NCBI RefSeq assembly: GCF_003013715.1
Contig: NC_072812.1
Span: 1,674,001-1,738,000 of the forward strand
Direction of reading: 5' to 3'
Source of the DNA: Candidozyma auris
Taxonomy: Eukaryota > Ascomycota > Pichiomycetes > Serinales > Metschnikowiaceae
DNA length: 64,000 nucleotides
Part shown: positions 51,182 through 61,529 of the stretch, in pieces
Position numbering within the stretch: position 1 is the stretch's first letter
Layout of the letters: every line of letters starts with the position of its first letter
Notes under the pieces: generated by a model
What the model saw: only the letters and a program-made list of their open reading frames with translations
Told to the model about the DNA's origin: nothing
Database searches by the model: none
Position numbers and translations under genes: made by a program

Positions 51182-52897
51182 TCAAAAGATGACATTGAGG
51201 AATTTTTCCCAAGCATTCTTGGGAATAGGCTGTGGCGTATTCCTCTGCTCCTCCTCAACCAATTCCAATTTGCTGAAATCAAACGATTCCAAGGGATTAA
51301 GCCATCTCTTGCGGCCAACCCAGAAGTATGAATAGATTCTGTGCACCACATAGAGAGCGAGCACAATAGGCAAGGTGATGTAGGCGGCGAGGAAGTCACC
51401 GATATTGAAATCGAAGAAGACAGCGTATCCGTTGGTTAAGGTTATCAAACCAACAATGAACATGATGTAGTAAGCACCATAGGGCTGTAACATTGTTCTG
51501 TAAGGTACTCTGTCTTCAAGACCCTGTACAACGATAGCCTTTCTCCATCTGGTGTAAGCAAAGGCAACGAAAATCCAGGAGATGAAACCAGAAATCGTCG
51601 TGATGTTGGAAAACCAGGTGAAAACCTGAGCCGAAGAGCTCGAAACGTTCAAGTAAGACAAGCATCCGACGCAAAATGTGATCAACACGCAATAAATTGG
51701 TATACCAAATCTGTTGACGGTGGTGAAAACCTTTGGAGCCAAACCCTTCAAGGCAAGGGAGTACAATGTTCTTGATCCAGCGTAGAAAAAAGAGTTACCA
51801 GCGGAGGCTGCTGAGATCAACACAACAGCGTTGATGATATGATTTAACACAGGAATACCTGCGTTCTGAATACCAAGGACAAATGGAGATGCCGATGCAT
51901 CTGAGGAGTCGCCAACCAAACGAGGACTGTTGGAATCAGCAATGATACCAATGACCAAGGAGCCCAAAATGTAAAAGAAGGCCAAACGGTAAATGAACTG
52001 GTTAGCACATTTAGGCAAAATACGACGAGGGTTAGTGACTTCACCAGAGCAAGCGACAATTAACTCAGGACTCATGATGAAAGAGTAACCAGCTTTGATA
52101 ACAGCTGTCCAGAAGCCCAAGAAACGTCCGGTATCGCCGCCAGTCAAATGAGGGTGCAATGCGTTGCCATTCTTCCAGTAGCGGAAACCGAGCCTGTCGT
52201 GATTTGGACCACCACCGAAGAATAACACTACGCCCAAAATAATCAACCCAGTGATTGCAAGTAACTTAATCCCTGCAAAAATGAATTCTGCTTCACCATA
52301 AAACTGGACGGGCATGAGATTCAATATCAACATCGCACCTAATAAAATAGATATCCACACAGCGATGTGCACAGACGTTGTCCAGTACTGGATCACAAGA
52401 GCAGCAGCAACCACTTCAGCAGCCACCAAAATGGCGAAACCATACCAATAGTTGTAACCAAGAGCAAATCCGATAGAAGGGTCGGTGTAGTCATTGATGA
52501 ATTGCTGGGACCCGGCACCAGGCACGGGTAGAAAAGCAGCCATCTCCGCCAACATGTTCATGACAAACCACACAATAGTGGACAAGACAATATAAGAGAG
52601 CCAAAGAGAACAAGGCCCGACATCATGCAACACAAGACCAGAGCCCACAAAAAGGCCGGTACCAATGGCACCACCCAAGGCGATCAACTGAACATGTCTA
52701 TTTCTCAAACCCTTCTTCAATTCGTTCTCCTCAATGGAGATGATGGAGTTGTTCTCTGAAACAATGTTGCCCTTCTCATCGACATTGACTATACGGGAGT
52801 TGGAGATGGTTCCACTGAGGTAAGCCGAGTTTGATCTCAAGATCGACGGCCTCGACGTCAAGGCCTTCAAGTCGAAAGTATGAGAGTCTTTGTTCAT
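51182..52897 (-). CDS. Amino acid permease of the YAT family (Dip5/Gap-like)
   Basis: This 571-residue plasma-membrane permease has a cytosolic N-terminus of about 70 residues, then twelve membrane segments. The family signature is LRNRHVQLIALGGAIGTGLFVGSG, with GxGPxxL-type TM1-TM2, PGAGSQQFINDYTDPSIGFALGYNYWYGF and GGGPNHDRLGFRYWKN. The C-terminal KNAWEKFLNVIF resembles the Dip5-type tail. YAT permeases import amino acids with protons. The loop GGGPNHDRLGFRYW is also seen in Dip5 (Glu/Asp) and others, so I leave the substrate open. An N-terminal Ser/Thr-rich stretch could regulate endocytosis. The promoter region has two GATAAG sites. Confidence 0.85.
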   Translation of the reverse strand: MNKDSHTFDLKALTSRPSILRSNSAYLSGTISNSRIVNVDEKGNIVSENNSIISIEENELKKGLRNRHVQLIALGGAIGTGLFVGSGLVLHDVGPCSLWLSYIVLSTIVWFVMNMLAEMAAFLPVPGAGSQQFINDYTDPSIGFALGYNYWYGFAILVAAEVVAAALVIQYWTTSVHIAVWISILLGAMLILNLMPVQFYGEAEFIFAGIKLLAITGLIILGVVLFFGGGPNHDRLGFRYWKNGNALHPHLTGGDTGRFLGFWTAVIKAGYSFIMSPELIVACSGEVTNPRRILPKCANQFIYRLAFFYILGSLVIGIIADSNSPRLVGDSSDASASPFVLGIQNAGIPVLNHIINAVVLISAASAGNSFFYAGSRTLYSLALKGLAPKVFTTVNRFGIPIYCVLITFCVGCLSYLNVSSSSAQVFTWFSNITTISGFISWIFVAFAYTRWRKAIVVQGLEDRVPYRTMLQPYGAYYIMFIVGLITLTNGYAVFFDFNIGDFLAAYITLPIVLALYVVHRIYSYFWVGRKRWLNPLESFDFSKLELVEEEQRNTPQPIPKNAWEKFLNVIF

Positions 52898-53008
52898 AAT
52901 AGAATATCTCTGAAAAAATTGGAAGAGATGAGAAGGAAATTTTTTGTGGGGTATGCCGGCGTTATATATACAAGCGCATCGGCAATTCCAGAAGAGGTGT
53001 TAGATTGT

Positions 53009-53014
53009 CTTATC
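53009..53014 (-). promoter_or_regulatory. GATA-factor type site upstream of the permease
   Basis: GATAAG reads on the minus strand 111 bp before the permease ATG, and another GATAAG lies at 53490-53495 on the plus strand. Paired sites are typical of nitrogen-regulated permease genes (Gln3/Gat1). The link is inference from motif and gene type; six-base matches are common by chance. Confidence 0.3.
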
Positions 53015-54950
53015 TCGAGAGGAGGAAGCGATGCATAGTGCCAAAAAAAAAAAAAAAAGCATCAGCTCAAGCCTGATATGCACGGCGTTTTGTTACCATG
53101 AAGGACAGTGATGTAAGTTAAGTGGGGCGGTGAGCATAATTTAGCACTATATGGAGGGAGACCAAAAGTTACACGCGATACAATTAGATAGCTTCCATGA
53201 ATTCCTCCTCAACAATCGTGGAGATAGGACATCCCTGCAACGTGGAGTGATCCCTTGCTCCTTTAGGTGGGGCTACTGTCAATAGGGTCTCGGAAGAAGG
53301 TTTCCACTCTGAAGAATCCTTAAGGTATTTCTTTTCGCACCCAGCCTTTCTTGGTGGAGGCGCCAGAGGCTTCTTTGACAGTACCAAGAGCTCGGTACCA
53401 AGCCCACACAAAGCATTGGCCCTGTCAAAGAGGGGCTCACAAAAAGGAAAATAAAAGAAAAATTGACCAGGGTCTATCAGCACTGAGTAGATAAGATATG
53501 AAGATTCTGAAGACGATCAGGGCAAAATCGGCTCATCACCAAAAACCTGCTGTTCTCGTATCTAGTCACGGGGTTCATGGACGGCGTTTTAGAATATCGG
53601 AGTGTGCTTGTCCGGCGCAGAGTTTCTGGTGGAGCACAGACCTCGCGCAAGTTTGCCCCTGCCAGTGAGAAATCTGGGGAAACGAGCGCGATGGCGCCAG
53701 CAAAAACAGCGTGCAAAACGGCGCTGTGCCCGCCATCACCTTCCCCAGGCCCACTTGCTCGCTAGCTCAAGACCGCCTAGGGACAACGCCCTCCGGAGGT
53801 ATATGTGCGGCAAACGCTACATGTCCTTTGATAGGGTGGGGGAAATGCAATTTGAAGGGACCAAAAAAAAAAAAAAAGGAAGTACTGCCATTGCCTTTAT
53901 GCTGCTGCTGATGTGTTTGGCCGCCTCGATGACTGAAGTTGCTCGTGATGCCTTGGCCTGGCAGTGGGCATGCTCCGAGTGCGACGGTCGCTAACCTTGG
54001 CTGGGATTGGCTTTCTGTTTTCGCTGCGAGTACACTATGCAACGGGAACTCTAACACTAGTTCCGTGCAACGGCAATTTCCTGTATCATGACCGTAGAAA
54101 CTAAGGTGGGAGTCTTTTTATGGAGTGTGTCAAAACTCATTTTGAGGGGGGTCCTAGTGACGTTGAGGAGACGCAATGGTGGTATCTCGCTAAACTTTGC
54201 TGTGAAGAGGTTGGCGCTACAACCAGATAACCCTTTTCGCAGCCAGTGCGATGCCGCCAGCCTCTGTTCCATTGGCCGAAGATGCCTAGATTGCGAATAC
54301 CTTGGTCACTTGCCCAAGCCAGATAATGAGACTATAGCGATCGGCTATCAGGTGGACGATTTTGAGCATCGTCATAGATAACGCAGGACACTGACGAGTC
54401 TCGACGACATAATCCGATGGTGCAAAGTCCGCGATGGAGCAAAAATGATGCGCTGATAACCTCGGAGAGGACACAGTGCAGAGGTAGATCAATTGTGGTG
54501 ATGAAAATCAAGGTGTAGCATGTAAGCTGATGAACGTGTTGGAGATTAGGAAAAGCAATGCGCTCGATTTTTTTTTTCTTTTTTTTATGATGATGAGGCA
54601 GCTGTGGTGGACACAACAGTGGGGGTCGGAGACCAACGTGAAATTGTTTTCAGCACGATCCAAGGACTTTATCATAAAAAAGCTAAGTTTCCTAGCCCTT
54701 AGTCTAGTTCAGAATTTGGGCGAGCTGGATCTTGTATCTGGGTGCGATTTTGCAACCATTCAGCATACCCACGCATTACCTATGATCCAGCTTCAAAGCT
54801 ATTAAATACATCCAAGAGAAGTAAGAATACAAAGATGATCAAGCTCGCAATGGATGAAACTGTCGAGGTCAACAGCTTTTTAAAAAAGACTATTCCCACT
54901 GGTAGCATCACCAGTGGTGTGCATACATACCAACTTCTTACAGCTCATCT

Positions 54951-54958
54951 CTCATCGC
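54951..54958 (-). promoter_or_regulatory. PAC motif upstream of UTP10
   Basis: CTCATCGC (GCGATGAG on the minus strand) lies 48 bp before the UTP10 ATG. PAC elements mark ribosome-biogenesis genes across yeasts, so position and gene type agree. Confidence 0.55.
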
Positions 54959-55006
54959 ATACTGAAAATCACCTACCTCAAAGCCGTCTCTGTCATTACC
55001 ATCAAC

Positions 55007-58000
55007 ATGTCGTTATTGTCTCAGCAGTTGAAGGTGATTGGAGAAAAGAATGCCTCTTTGGCTGTGGACAGAAAGTCTCGTCAGCAAATCCATTCCAGGT
55101 CATTGCTCTTTGACGCTAAAACTGCAGCCTCCCAAGATTTTGACTACATCTTCCAGATTGCCTCTGAAGGACTTGAGGAGCTCATAGAGATTGACTCGAG
55201 GTTTGAAAAGTTTTCATCCACGCTTTTTTCGGAGGCGAGCATTGATTTTGACAGAAATGTCAAAACTAAGGACATTCTTGATCCCGTGAACAGGAACTTG
55301 GAAGCTTTCATGAACTTGGCTGCTCCCTACTACCATTTGGCCCCCACTCTCAAGGCAATGGAGTGGCTCGTTAGAAGATATCATGTCAACATTCACAACA
55401 GTGAACTTTTATTTTTGTCCACGTTGTCTTACCACTCGCAACCTGTGTTCACTAGAATCATGAACGCCGTGCCTAAGGGATCCATGCCCCACATTTTCTC
55501 CTGGATATCCCTATACAAGGAACAGTCGAAACCTTTACCAGCTTCATCTGTTTTAAAGAGTTTTCACAATGACCCTGCATTGTTCAGATTATACTCTGAA
55601 TACCTTAGAGAACAACTAAAGCATAAAACAATCTACAAAGAGCAGTTAGTATTCTATTTGTCTAATACTGCTCAGGTGTTGGCATCATACGCTAGAAATA
55701 CCGAGAAGCTCAACGATGATTACATTGTTACAGTTTTGGAAGCTGTGAATGATCTTTTACTTCCTCAGAATCATGAGTTCAAATACTCATCCACTCTCAA
55801 GGAAGACATCAAATTGACAGCTTACGGTATTATCTCAATTATGACGTCCGTGCTTCCATTGACTGACGAACTCGTATATTCTTTGACCATCTCCATTTTG
55901 AGTGATCCCTTCGCATGGAACAACCTCAGGAGGCAAACATTGGTCGTCCTCGGACAATTGTGGAACTTCTATAATGAGGATGACGTGAGTGAGGAGGCGG
56001 AAGTTTTTGCTAATTTGAGCTCTGAAGTGCTCTTGAAAAATGAAGAATTGTTGCTCACTTTGATAGAAGAAAGCTACAACATCTCGAAGTTCGTCTTCTT
56101 TTTCGTGATAGACAAATTGAACCACAACGATGACAAGGCAATTCGCTTGTTGCAATTCATCGATGTTCCAAAAAATGACTTGTTCTTCTCCGTGGTCGTG
56201 AAGAAGCTTCTTCTTTACATTACTGAGAAATGTGTCACTGATGAAGGAAGAGCTGGTGCTGTTAGCACGTTCGAACAGCTCCTCAAGTCTAATAAGAGTA
56301 AGGTTGTCAATGAACTCCGCAAACAGTCCAAGTCAATATCTGACTTGGAGATGATACTCATGCATACCATGGGAGAGTCAGCAAACGAATCTGCCTATGA
56401 TGGAGACAATGAAGACGTCGTAATCGAGAACAACGCCGTCAACTCTTCATCTGAGGCAATAAAGTCGAAAGAAACTTACTTTTTGTCTACGGCGGCAAAC
56501 TTCGATTTCTTCAAGATCGTTGATGCTTTACTTCGTGAGCTCAAGGAGATTCCTCAAAACAAACAAGTTTCTTATTTTTTAAAGGCATCGAAGAGGGCAT
56601 TTTTAAATGACGTCGCCCATGTATCTTTTCTTATAAGGTTGGGTTTCACAGTATCTGTACCTTTGTCATCTCGTTTGGTTGCTTTGGGATGTACTAGAGC
56701 GACGCTTCAGCACCTCGCTGAAAAAAATCAAAGCTTGAATCTTTACTTATTGGCGCCAATTATCCTCCTTGGATTAAGTGATGAAAGTAAGCCATTTAGA
56801 GATATTTGTGTTAATATCCTTTTACTCATTCAAAAACACAGTCAGAAAATTATAGCTAAAGGGAAGCAAGCTAACTGCACGTTGTTCATGGAGTCGGAAA
56901 TATACCCGAATGTTGAAGAAGCCAAGAAGAGTCTTATTTCCCCAAATGACGCGAACACAATGTTAAGTGTTTTACTCGATGATAGAGCCATTATTGACGA
57001 TGTTCGCTTCGACCATTCTCGTGCCTCATATCTATTATTCGATGTACTCTTCAAATCGACCAAGGGCGGGAGAAAGTTTGGTTCTCTTCTCTTGAAGTCA
57101 TTCGTTTACGGGCAATGGGCATCTCCCTCATGGCCACTTGCTTTCAAGCATAGAGTATGGCGCATTATCGGGTCACAGAACAAAAAGACCAAGGGATTTG
57201 ATGACAGATTCTACTTTGTAACTGACGCCAAGGATCTTCTTCTTAGGCGCAATCCATGGATTCATGATGCCAGCGCTGAGGGCTTGAACGCCATCGACGA
57301 CATTATGAAACCTGTAGCATCTATGGTTGGTGGACTTACAACAAACGAAAAGAAAAGAGCCAAGGAAATTGATTGGTTTGTCAGGGCATTGAGCACCGAG
57401 GATCAATTGCAAGTGGTCGCCAATGAAAGAGTACAAGAAATTTTCCCACTTCTCAAGGTCACTGAATTGAAAGTCGGGCTCTGCAAGGAGTTCATCGAGC
57501 TTCTTATCGAGGAAACTGATTCAGTTTTGCATTTCGACCCTCTTGATACTTTGCAGGGGCTTGAAATTTTAAATGAAGACATGGTAGCATTGTTGAATTC
57601 TGTGAACATTGTCACGGAGGTACCTGAGCAGTCTGTTCCTAAGAGAAGAAGAAGATCCTCTTCATCTACTCAGAAAAACATGGCGAGAGATGATATCAAC
57701 ACAATGGCAGCCGCACATTTGAGGAAGTTGTCCGTTATTCTAGATGTACTCGAAACTCAGTTGCGCAAGTCACAAAGTTTGATAGCTGACTCTGATTTAT
57801 TACAGGTCCTTTTCAAGATTTTGACCGACTTGGACTACTTGGGCAATGATGGCAAACTTCCTATTCTTTACGCTCAAGAAACATTGGCATCTTGTATGCA
57901 ACTTTGCGTTGTAAAGATCAAAGAAAGTCAAGCTAAGCATCGAATCGATTCAAACTCGATTAGAGCCGATTTGATTGTCAATTCAATTAGACTCTCGCAA

Positions 58001-60565
58001 TCCCCACAAGTGCAAAATCGGTTATTGCTCGTCATCGCTGAATTGGCATCGTTGGCTCCTGAGATTATTTTACATTCTGTAATGCCTATCTTTACGTTCA
58101 TGGGAGCACATACTGTCAGACAGGATGATGAGTTTTCAAGTTCAGCACTTCAGCAAACGATATCCAAGGTAGTTCCCGCGATCACGGCTGCATCTTCATC
58201 AATTTCGACTGAAATCGACTTTTTGTTGACAAGCTTCGTGACTGCCTTTCAGCATATTCCAAGACATCGCAGAGTCAAGTTATTTGTCTCGTTGGTGCAA
58301 ACATTGGGTCATGAAAATGCTCTACAAAAAATTTTGTTTTTAGTTGGTCAACAATACTCGGCTAACTTGGAAAAAAACAAGGTACATGAATGCAATTCTT
58401 TGTTAGACTTTACGGCGGCTCTTTTAAAAACTTTTGATGCCCAAATCTGTCTAGAAGGCATCAACAACTTTTTCAGCTTGTGGAATCAAATTCCCAAGGA
58501 GCACCTCAATGGCGATTCAGAGGAGCTCACGGCTTTGAGCAGCAAACCGATCTTTGGATCAGCTGTTGCGAATGCTACTGATGAGGAGTTGAAAACACTT
58601 AGAGTGAATTTATTGAAGTTCCTCAACCTTGTCCTTGGTACTGATGAGGAGCTCTCACTGAGCACCAATCTTGTGTCATTGAAAATGAAGGTAGCGTTGG
58701 TGTTGTTCGACGACCAATCACCTAAATCTGCAAAAGAAATTATCTTGAAGGACTTTAGCAGGGTTACTTCGTTCATCTTGGCCTCATTGGACTCTCACAG
58801 TGGTTCCAAGAAATGGGAATCTGATGTTGTCGATGAGTTATATGAAGCACTCAAATGCTTGTTGAACTTACTTCCAATGAGTTACTATGTGACTTCTATC
58901 GCAGAATCATTGAAGAATGCAAATGACGCGTTGTCGGTGACGGTTGCCAAAAATTTTGCCATCCTTGCTGGAACGAAATTCGAAAACGAAATGAACGCCA
59001 ATTCATTCGACGATGCTATTGAAAGTACAGTTCTCGAAGAATTGTTGCCAATTTTGGTTGAAGGTTTTGAGAAGTACGACAATGTGGAGCTTGTTCAGGC
59101 ATACTTGGACACATTCTCTATTATCGTCAGCAAACTCGGACTGTCACTCCCTGAAATTGCATCATCTGAAAACGCAAAACATCTCATCGGTACATTGAAG
59201 GTGATTACTTCTACGAATGGCTTGTTAAGCAGCAACACAGAGATCGTTGTTTCATCCTTGAATGCAGTGGCCAGTGTGGTGAAGATATTCGGTGTAAAAT
59301 GTATCGGATTTTTTCCCAAGATCTTACCTCCAGCATTGAAGATCTGGGAATCAACGGCTAGAAAGAAACACAACAACGATGATGAAGACTTTGACGATGA
59401 AGATTTGCAAGAAAAGAACATGTTATTGCAGGGTTCCATCCTTATGTTGATATCTGTTTTGGTAAAGAGACTTCCCGCCTTTGTTGTCACCAACTTGAAG
59501 CAAATCGTCAGAGCCACTGTTGAAAGTGATCTAGTGGACAGCAGCATACGTTCCAAGGTGTTGGAATTGATTGTTGAGCACGTTGACAAAAGTCAAGTAT
59601 TGGTTTGCTTGTTGAATTTGGCCCTCAATGACAACTTTTACGCAGAAAATGATGCTAAGGAGCTAGGCTTGTACTTAAACAGCGTGAGGTCTTCTATCGA
59701 TTCAATTGAGAAAAAGAGTGCCACTGCAAACTCGTCACTTTTCATGAAGTGGTTGATTAAGTCTTTTGAGTTCAGGAACGAGTTCGGTGAGGACAAGTTT
59801 GAGGACAACACAATCAATAGTATCGAGAGCTCGTTCCACCAATGCGCAATCGTTTATGTCATGAAGTTGAACGATAAGAGCTTCCGTCCTTTGTTTGCCA
59901 ATATGGTGAGATGGGCCGCTACAGGAGAGGGGTCAATAAGCTCCAAAAACACCGAAGTAACGAGACTCGTTGCGTTCTTCAAGTTCTTCAACAAGTTGCA
60001 AGACAGGTTGAAGAGTATCATCACGTCATATTTCTCGTATATGATTGATCCAACCGTCTCCATTCTCAACAAATTTGCATCTGGTGATTTGAAGGAGACA
60101 AATTTGAGAAGAATCGTATTGAACGCCTTAGTGTCTTCCTTCAAGTACGACCAAGATGATTATTGGTCCCATCAGCTGAGATTTGAGACCATAATTAACC
60201 CTCTTTTGTCTCAGTTGAAGAATATCGAGAAACCAATTGGCAAGTACCTTGTGAGGGCCATCACCTCGTTTGTCACTAACGTATCGTCTGAAGAACACAA
60301 CGAGAAGCTCGTTCATGGGTTGATTTACTACATTTCAAACGAACACGAAAACTCCCTGAACACAAAGTTGTGGACTGTCCGAGTATTGAGGGAGGTCTTT
60401 TTGAAATTGGGCGAACAATGGTTGACGTTCTTGCCTACCTTCATTCCATACATTGCGGAGTTGTTGGAGGACGATGACGAGGATGTCGAGTTGGAAGTGA
60501 GAAAAGATTTGGTCAGAGTGATAGAGAATGTTCTTGGCGAGCCGTTAGAACGTTACCTTTCATAA
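55007..60565 (+). CDS. UTP10: U3 snoRNP / t-UTP component Utp10 (Heatr1)
   Basis: This 1852-residue HEAT-repeat protein of the small-subunit processome and rDNA-linked t-UTP complex supports 18S rRNA processing and pol I transcription. The open frame reaches to 54914, but that codon is GTG; the first ATG at 55007 gives MSLLSQQLKVIGEKNASLAVDRKSRQQIHSRSLLFDAKTAASQDFDYIF, matching the family. Other markers are APTLKAMEWLVRRYHVNIHN, LRKLSVILDVLETQL, the HSVMPIFTFMGAHTVRQDDEF block, HIPRHRRVKLF, the C-terminal BP28CT region (FRPLFANMVRWA, LRRIVLNALVSSFKYD) and AELLEDDDEDVELEVRKDLVRVIENVLGEP. The length compares with 1769 in Saccharomyces. A PAC motif is upstream. Confidence 0.96.
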   Translation: MSLLSQQLKVIGEKNASLAVDRKSRQQIHSRSLLFDAKTAASQDFDYIFQIASEGLEELIEIDSRFEKFSSTLFSEASIDFDRNVKTKDILDPVNRNLEAFMNLAAPYYHLAPTLKAMEWLVRRYHVNIHNSELLFLSTLSYHSQPVFTRIMNAVPKGSMPHIFSWISLYKEQSKPLPASSVLKSFHNDPALFRLYSEYLREQLKHKTIYKEQLVFYLSNTAQVLASYARNTEKLNDDYIVTVLEAVNDLLLPQNHEFKYSSTLKEDIKLTAYGIISIMTSVLPLTDELVYSLTISILSDPFAWNNLRRQTLVVLGQLWNFYNEDDVSEEAEVFANLSSEVLLKNEELLLTLIEESYNISKFVFFFVIDKLNHNDDKAIRLLQFIDVPKNDLFFSVVVKKLLLYITEKCVTDEGRAGAVSTFEQLLKSNKSKVVNELRKQSKSISDLEMILMHTMGESANESAYDGDNEDVVIENNAVNSSSEAIKSKETYFLSTAANFDFFKIVDALLRELKEIPQNKQVSYFLKASKRAFLNDVAHVSFLIRLGFTVSVPLSSRLVALGCTRATLQHLAEKNQSLNLYLLAPIILLGLSDESKPFRDICVNILLLIQKHSQKIIAKGKQANCTLFMESEIYPNVEEAKKSLISPNDANTMLSVLLDDRAIIDDVRFDHSRASYLLFDVLFKSTKGGRKFGSLLLKSFVYGQWASPSWPLAFKHRVWRIIGSQNKKTKGFDDRFYFVTDAKDLLLRRNPWIHDASAEGLNAIDDIMKPVASMVGGLTTNEKKRAKEIDWFVRALSTEDQLQVVANERVQEIFPLLKVTELKVGLCKEFIELLIEETDSVLHFDPLDTLQGLEILNEDMVALLNSVNIVTEVPEQSVPKRRRRSSSSTQKNMARDDINTMAAAHLRKLSVILDVLETQLRKSQSLIADSDLLQVLFKILTDLDYLGNDGKLPILYAQETLASCMQLCVVKIKESQAKHRIDSNSIRADLIVNSIRLSQSPQVQNRLLLVIAELASLAPEIILHSVMPIFTFMGAHTVRQDDEFSSSALQQTISKVVPAITAASSSISTEIDFLLTSFVTAFQHIPRHRRVKLFVSLVQTLGHENALQKILFLVGQQYSANLEKNKVHECNSLLDFTAALLKTFDAQICLEGINNFFSLWNQIPKEHLNGDSEELTALSSKPIFGSAVANATDEELKTLRVNLLKFLNLVLGTDEELSLSTNLVSLKMKVALVLFDDQSPKSAKEIILKDFSRVTSFILASLDSHSGSKKWESDVVDELYEALKCLLNLLPMSYYVTSIAESLKNANDALSVTVAKNFAILAGTKFENEMNANSFDDAIESTVLEELLPILVEGFEKYDNVELVQAYLDTFSIIVSKLGLSLPEIASSENAKHLIGTLKVITSTNGLLSSNTEIVVSSLNAVASVVKIFGVKCIGFFPKILPPALKIWESTARKKHNNDDEDFDDEDLQEKNMLLQGSILMLISVLVKRLPAFVVTNLKQIVRATVESDLVDSSIRSKVLELIVEHVDKSQVLVCLLNLALNDNFYAENDAKELGLYLNSVRSSIDSIEKKSATANSSLFMKWLIKSFEFRNEFGEDKFEDNTINSIESSFHQCAIVYVMKLNDKSFRPLFANMVRWAATGEGSISSKNTEVTRLVAFFKFFNKLQDRLKSIITSYFSYMIDPTVSILNKFASGDLKETNLRRIVLNALVSSFKYDQDDYWSHQLRFETIINPLLSQLKNIEKPIGKYLVRAITSFVTNVSSEEHNEKLVHGLIYYISNEHENSLNTKLWTVRVLREVFLKLGEQWLTFLPTFIPYIAELLEDDDEDVELEVRKDLVRVIENVLGEPLERYLS

Positions 60566-60784
60566 TTTGGGCATTCGAGCGAATCGAAAATAATAATAAA
60601 ATTAAAAGAGCATGAATGCGGGTGAGTAGATCTATACGATGTAGAAGTATTTGGCTGCGAAAAGAGTGTCTCTCCAGTACAAGCATTTCCTGCATATGGA
60701 TGGGTGGAAATTCTCCGCTGTTCCATGAAAAAATAACATATATATCTCAACACTTGCAAGTGTACTACAAGCACGAATACAAAA

Positions 60785-61096
60785 ATGTCTTTTTTGAAAT
60801 CCGTCAACAACTTGAAGCCATTGTTCGACAGAGTGTTGGTGCAGAGATTGAAGCCAGCCACCCAGACCTCCAGCGGCATCTACATCCCAGAGAAAAACCA
60901 GGAGAAGTTGAACCAGGGTACCGTGATTGCCGCTGGTCCTGGTGCTACTGACGCCAACGGTAAGATTGTTCCAGTTTCCGTTCAGGCGGGCGACAAGGTG
61001 TTGTTGCCTAGCTTCGGTGGCTCACCTGTCAAGGTTGGTGACGAGGAGTACTTGTTGTACAGCGACAGAGAAATCTTGGCCAAGATTGAGCAATAA
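60785..61096 (+). CDS. HSP10: Mitochondrial co-chaperonin Hsp10 (GroES type)
   Basis: This 103-residue GroES-family protein caps the Hsp60 folding chamber in the mitochondrial matrix. It has the family start LKPLFDRVLVQRLKPATQTSSGIYIPEKNQEKLNQGTVIAAGPGA, a mobile loop (residues about 20-36), the KVLLPSFGG-type core and a YRDEEYLLYSDREILAKIE-like C-terminus. The length matches Saccharomyces (106). Codon use is strongly biased, with no CTG, indicating high expression. I did not find a clean heat-shock element in the 219 bp upstream. Confidence 0.96.
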   Translation: MSFLKSVNNLKPLFDRVLVQRLKPATQTSSGIYIPEKNQEKLNQGTVIAAGPGATDANGKIVPVSVQAGDKVLLPSFGGSPVKVGDEEYLLYSDREILAKIEQ

Positions 61097-61529
61097 GTGA
61101 ACTTGCTGGGATACTAAACTTGTAAATAAGAAAGGAATAATTTTGAAAGAAGCGGAAAGTGTTAGCATACTTCTTTCGTGAGATTGAATTGATTAGAAAA
61201 TTCAAACCTTTTCGTCATTGTAGAATGTAGGCATTGCAGAGAAGAAGGCCGGCCTTTGAATGAAAACAATGCAAGTAAGACGTGATGGCGTTACTGCATT
61301 TGCTACCTTTGTAGGTGTGATTTTCCATTGGGGCTTCTCAGTATGTCTGGGGTGGAATTTTGAAGCCTCCACAGCAGGGCTCGTGCGCACGTCTCTTTAT
61401 GCAAGCAAAGATTTACGAAGTAGCTCGTATTACCACTGGAAGTGTGATTATTACATTATTATTAAGCGATAAAATATACTCGGTTAGAAACGCATACAGT
61501 GGCACATTGCTCAATTGAGTCAGTGCCTC
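61097..61529. other. HSP10 / MARVEL-like gene 3' intergenic region
   Basis: The two genes are convergent. An ATG-started 70-codon plus frame at 61260-61472 is unrecognised and not called. Confidence 0.4.

Larger units (their letters stand above)
52898..55006. other. Divergent permease / UTP10 promoter region
   Basis: This 2.1 kb has no recognised gene. Frames at 53184-53483, 53477-53716 and 53602-53994 start at GTG or TTG. Poly-A/T blocks are at 53043-53058, 53863-53877 and 54568-54588, alternating with GC-rich DNA (53.6-54.0 kb). This is the same style as the Myb upstream region. The left part should serve the permease and the right part UTP10. Confidence 0.5.

Noticed and set aside
54914..55006. 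UTP10 open frame extended 31 codons upstream
   Set aside because: The codon at 54914 is GTG and the first ATG at 55007 gives the conserved N-terminus.
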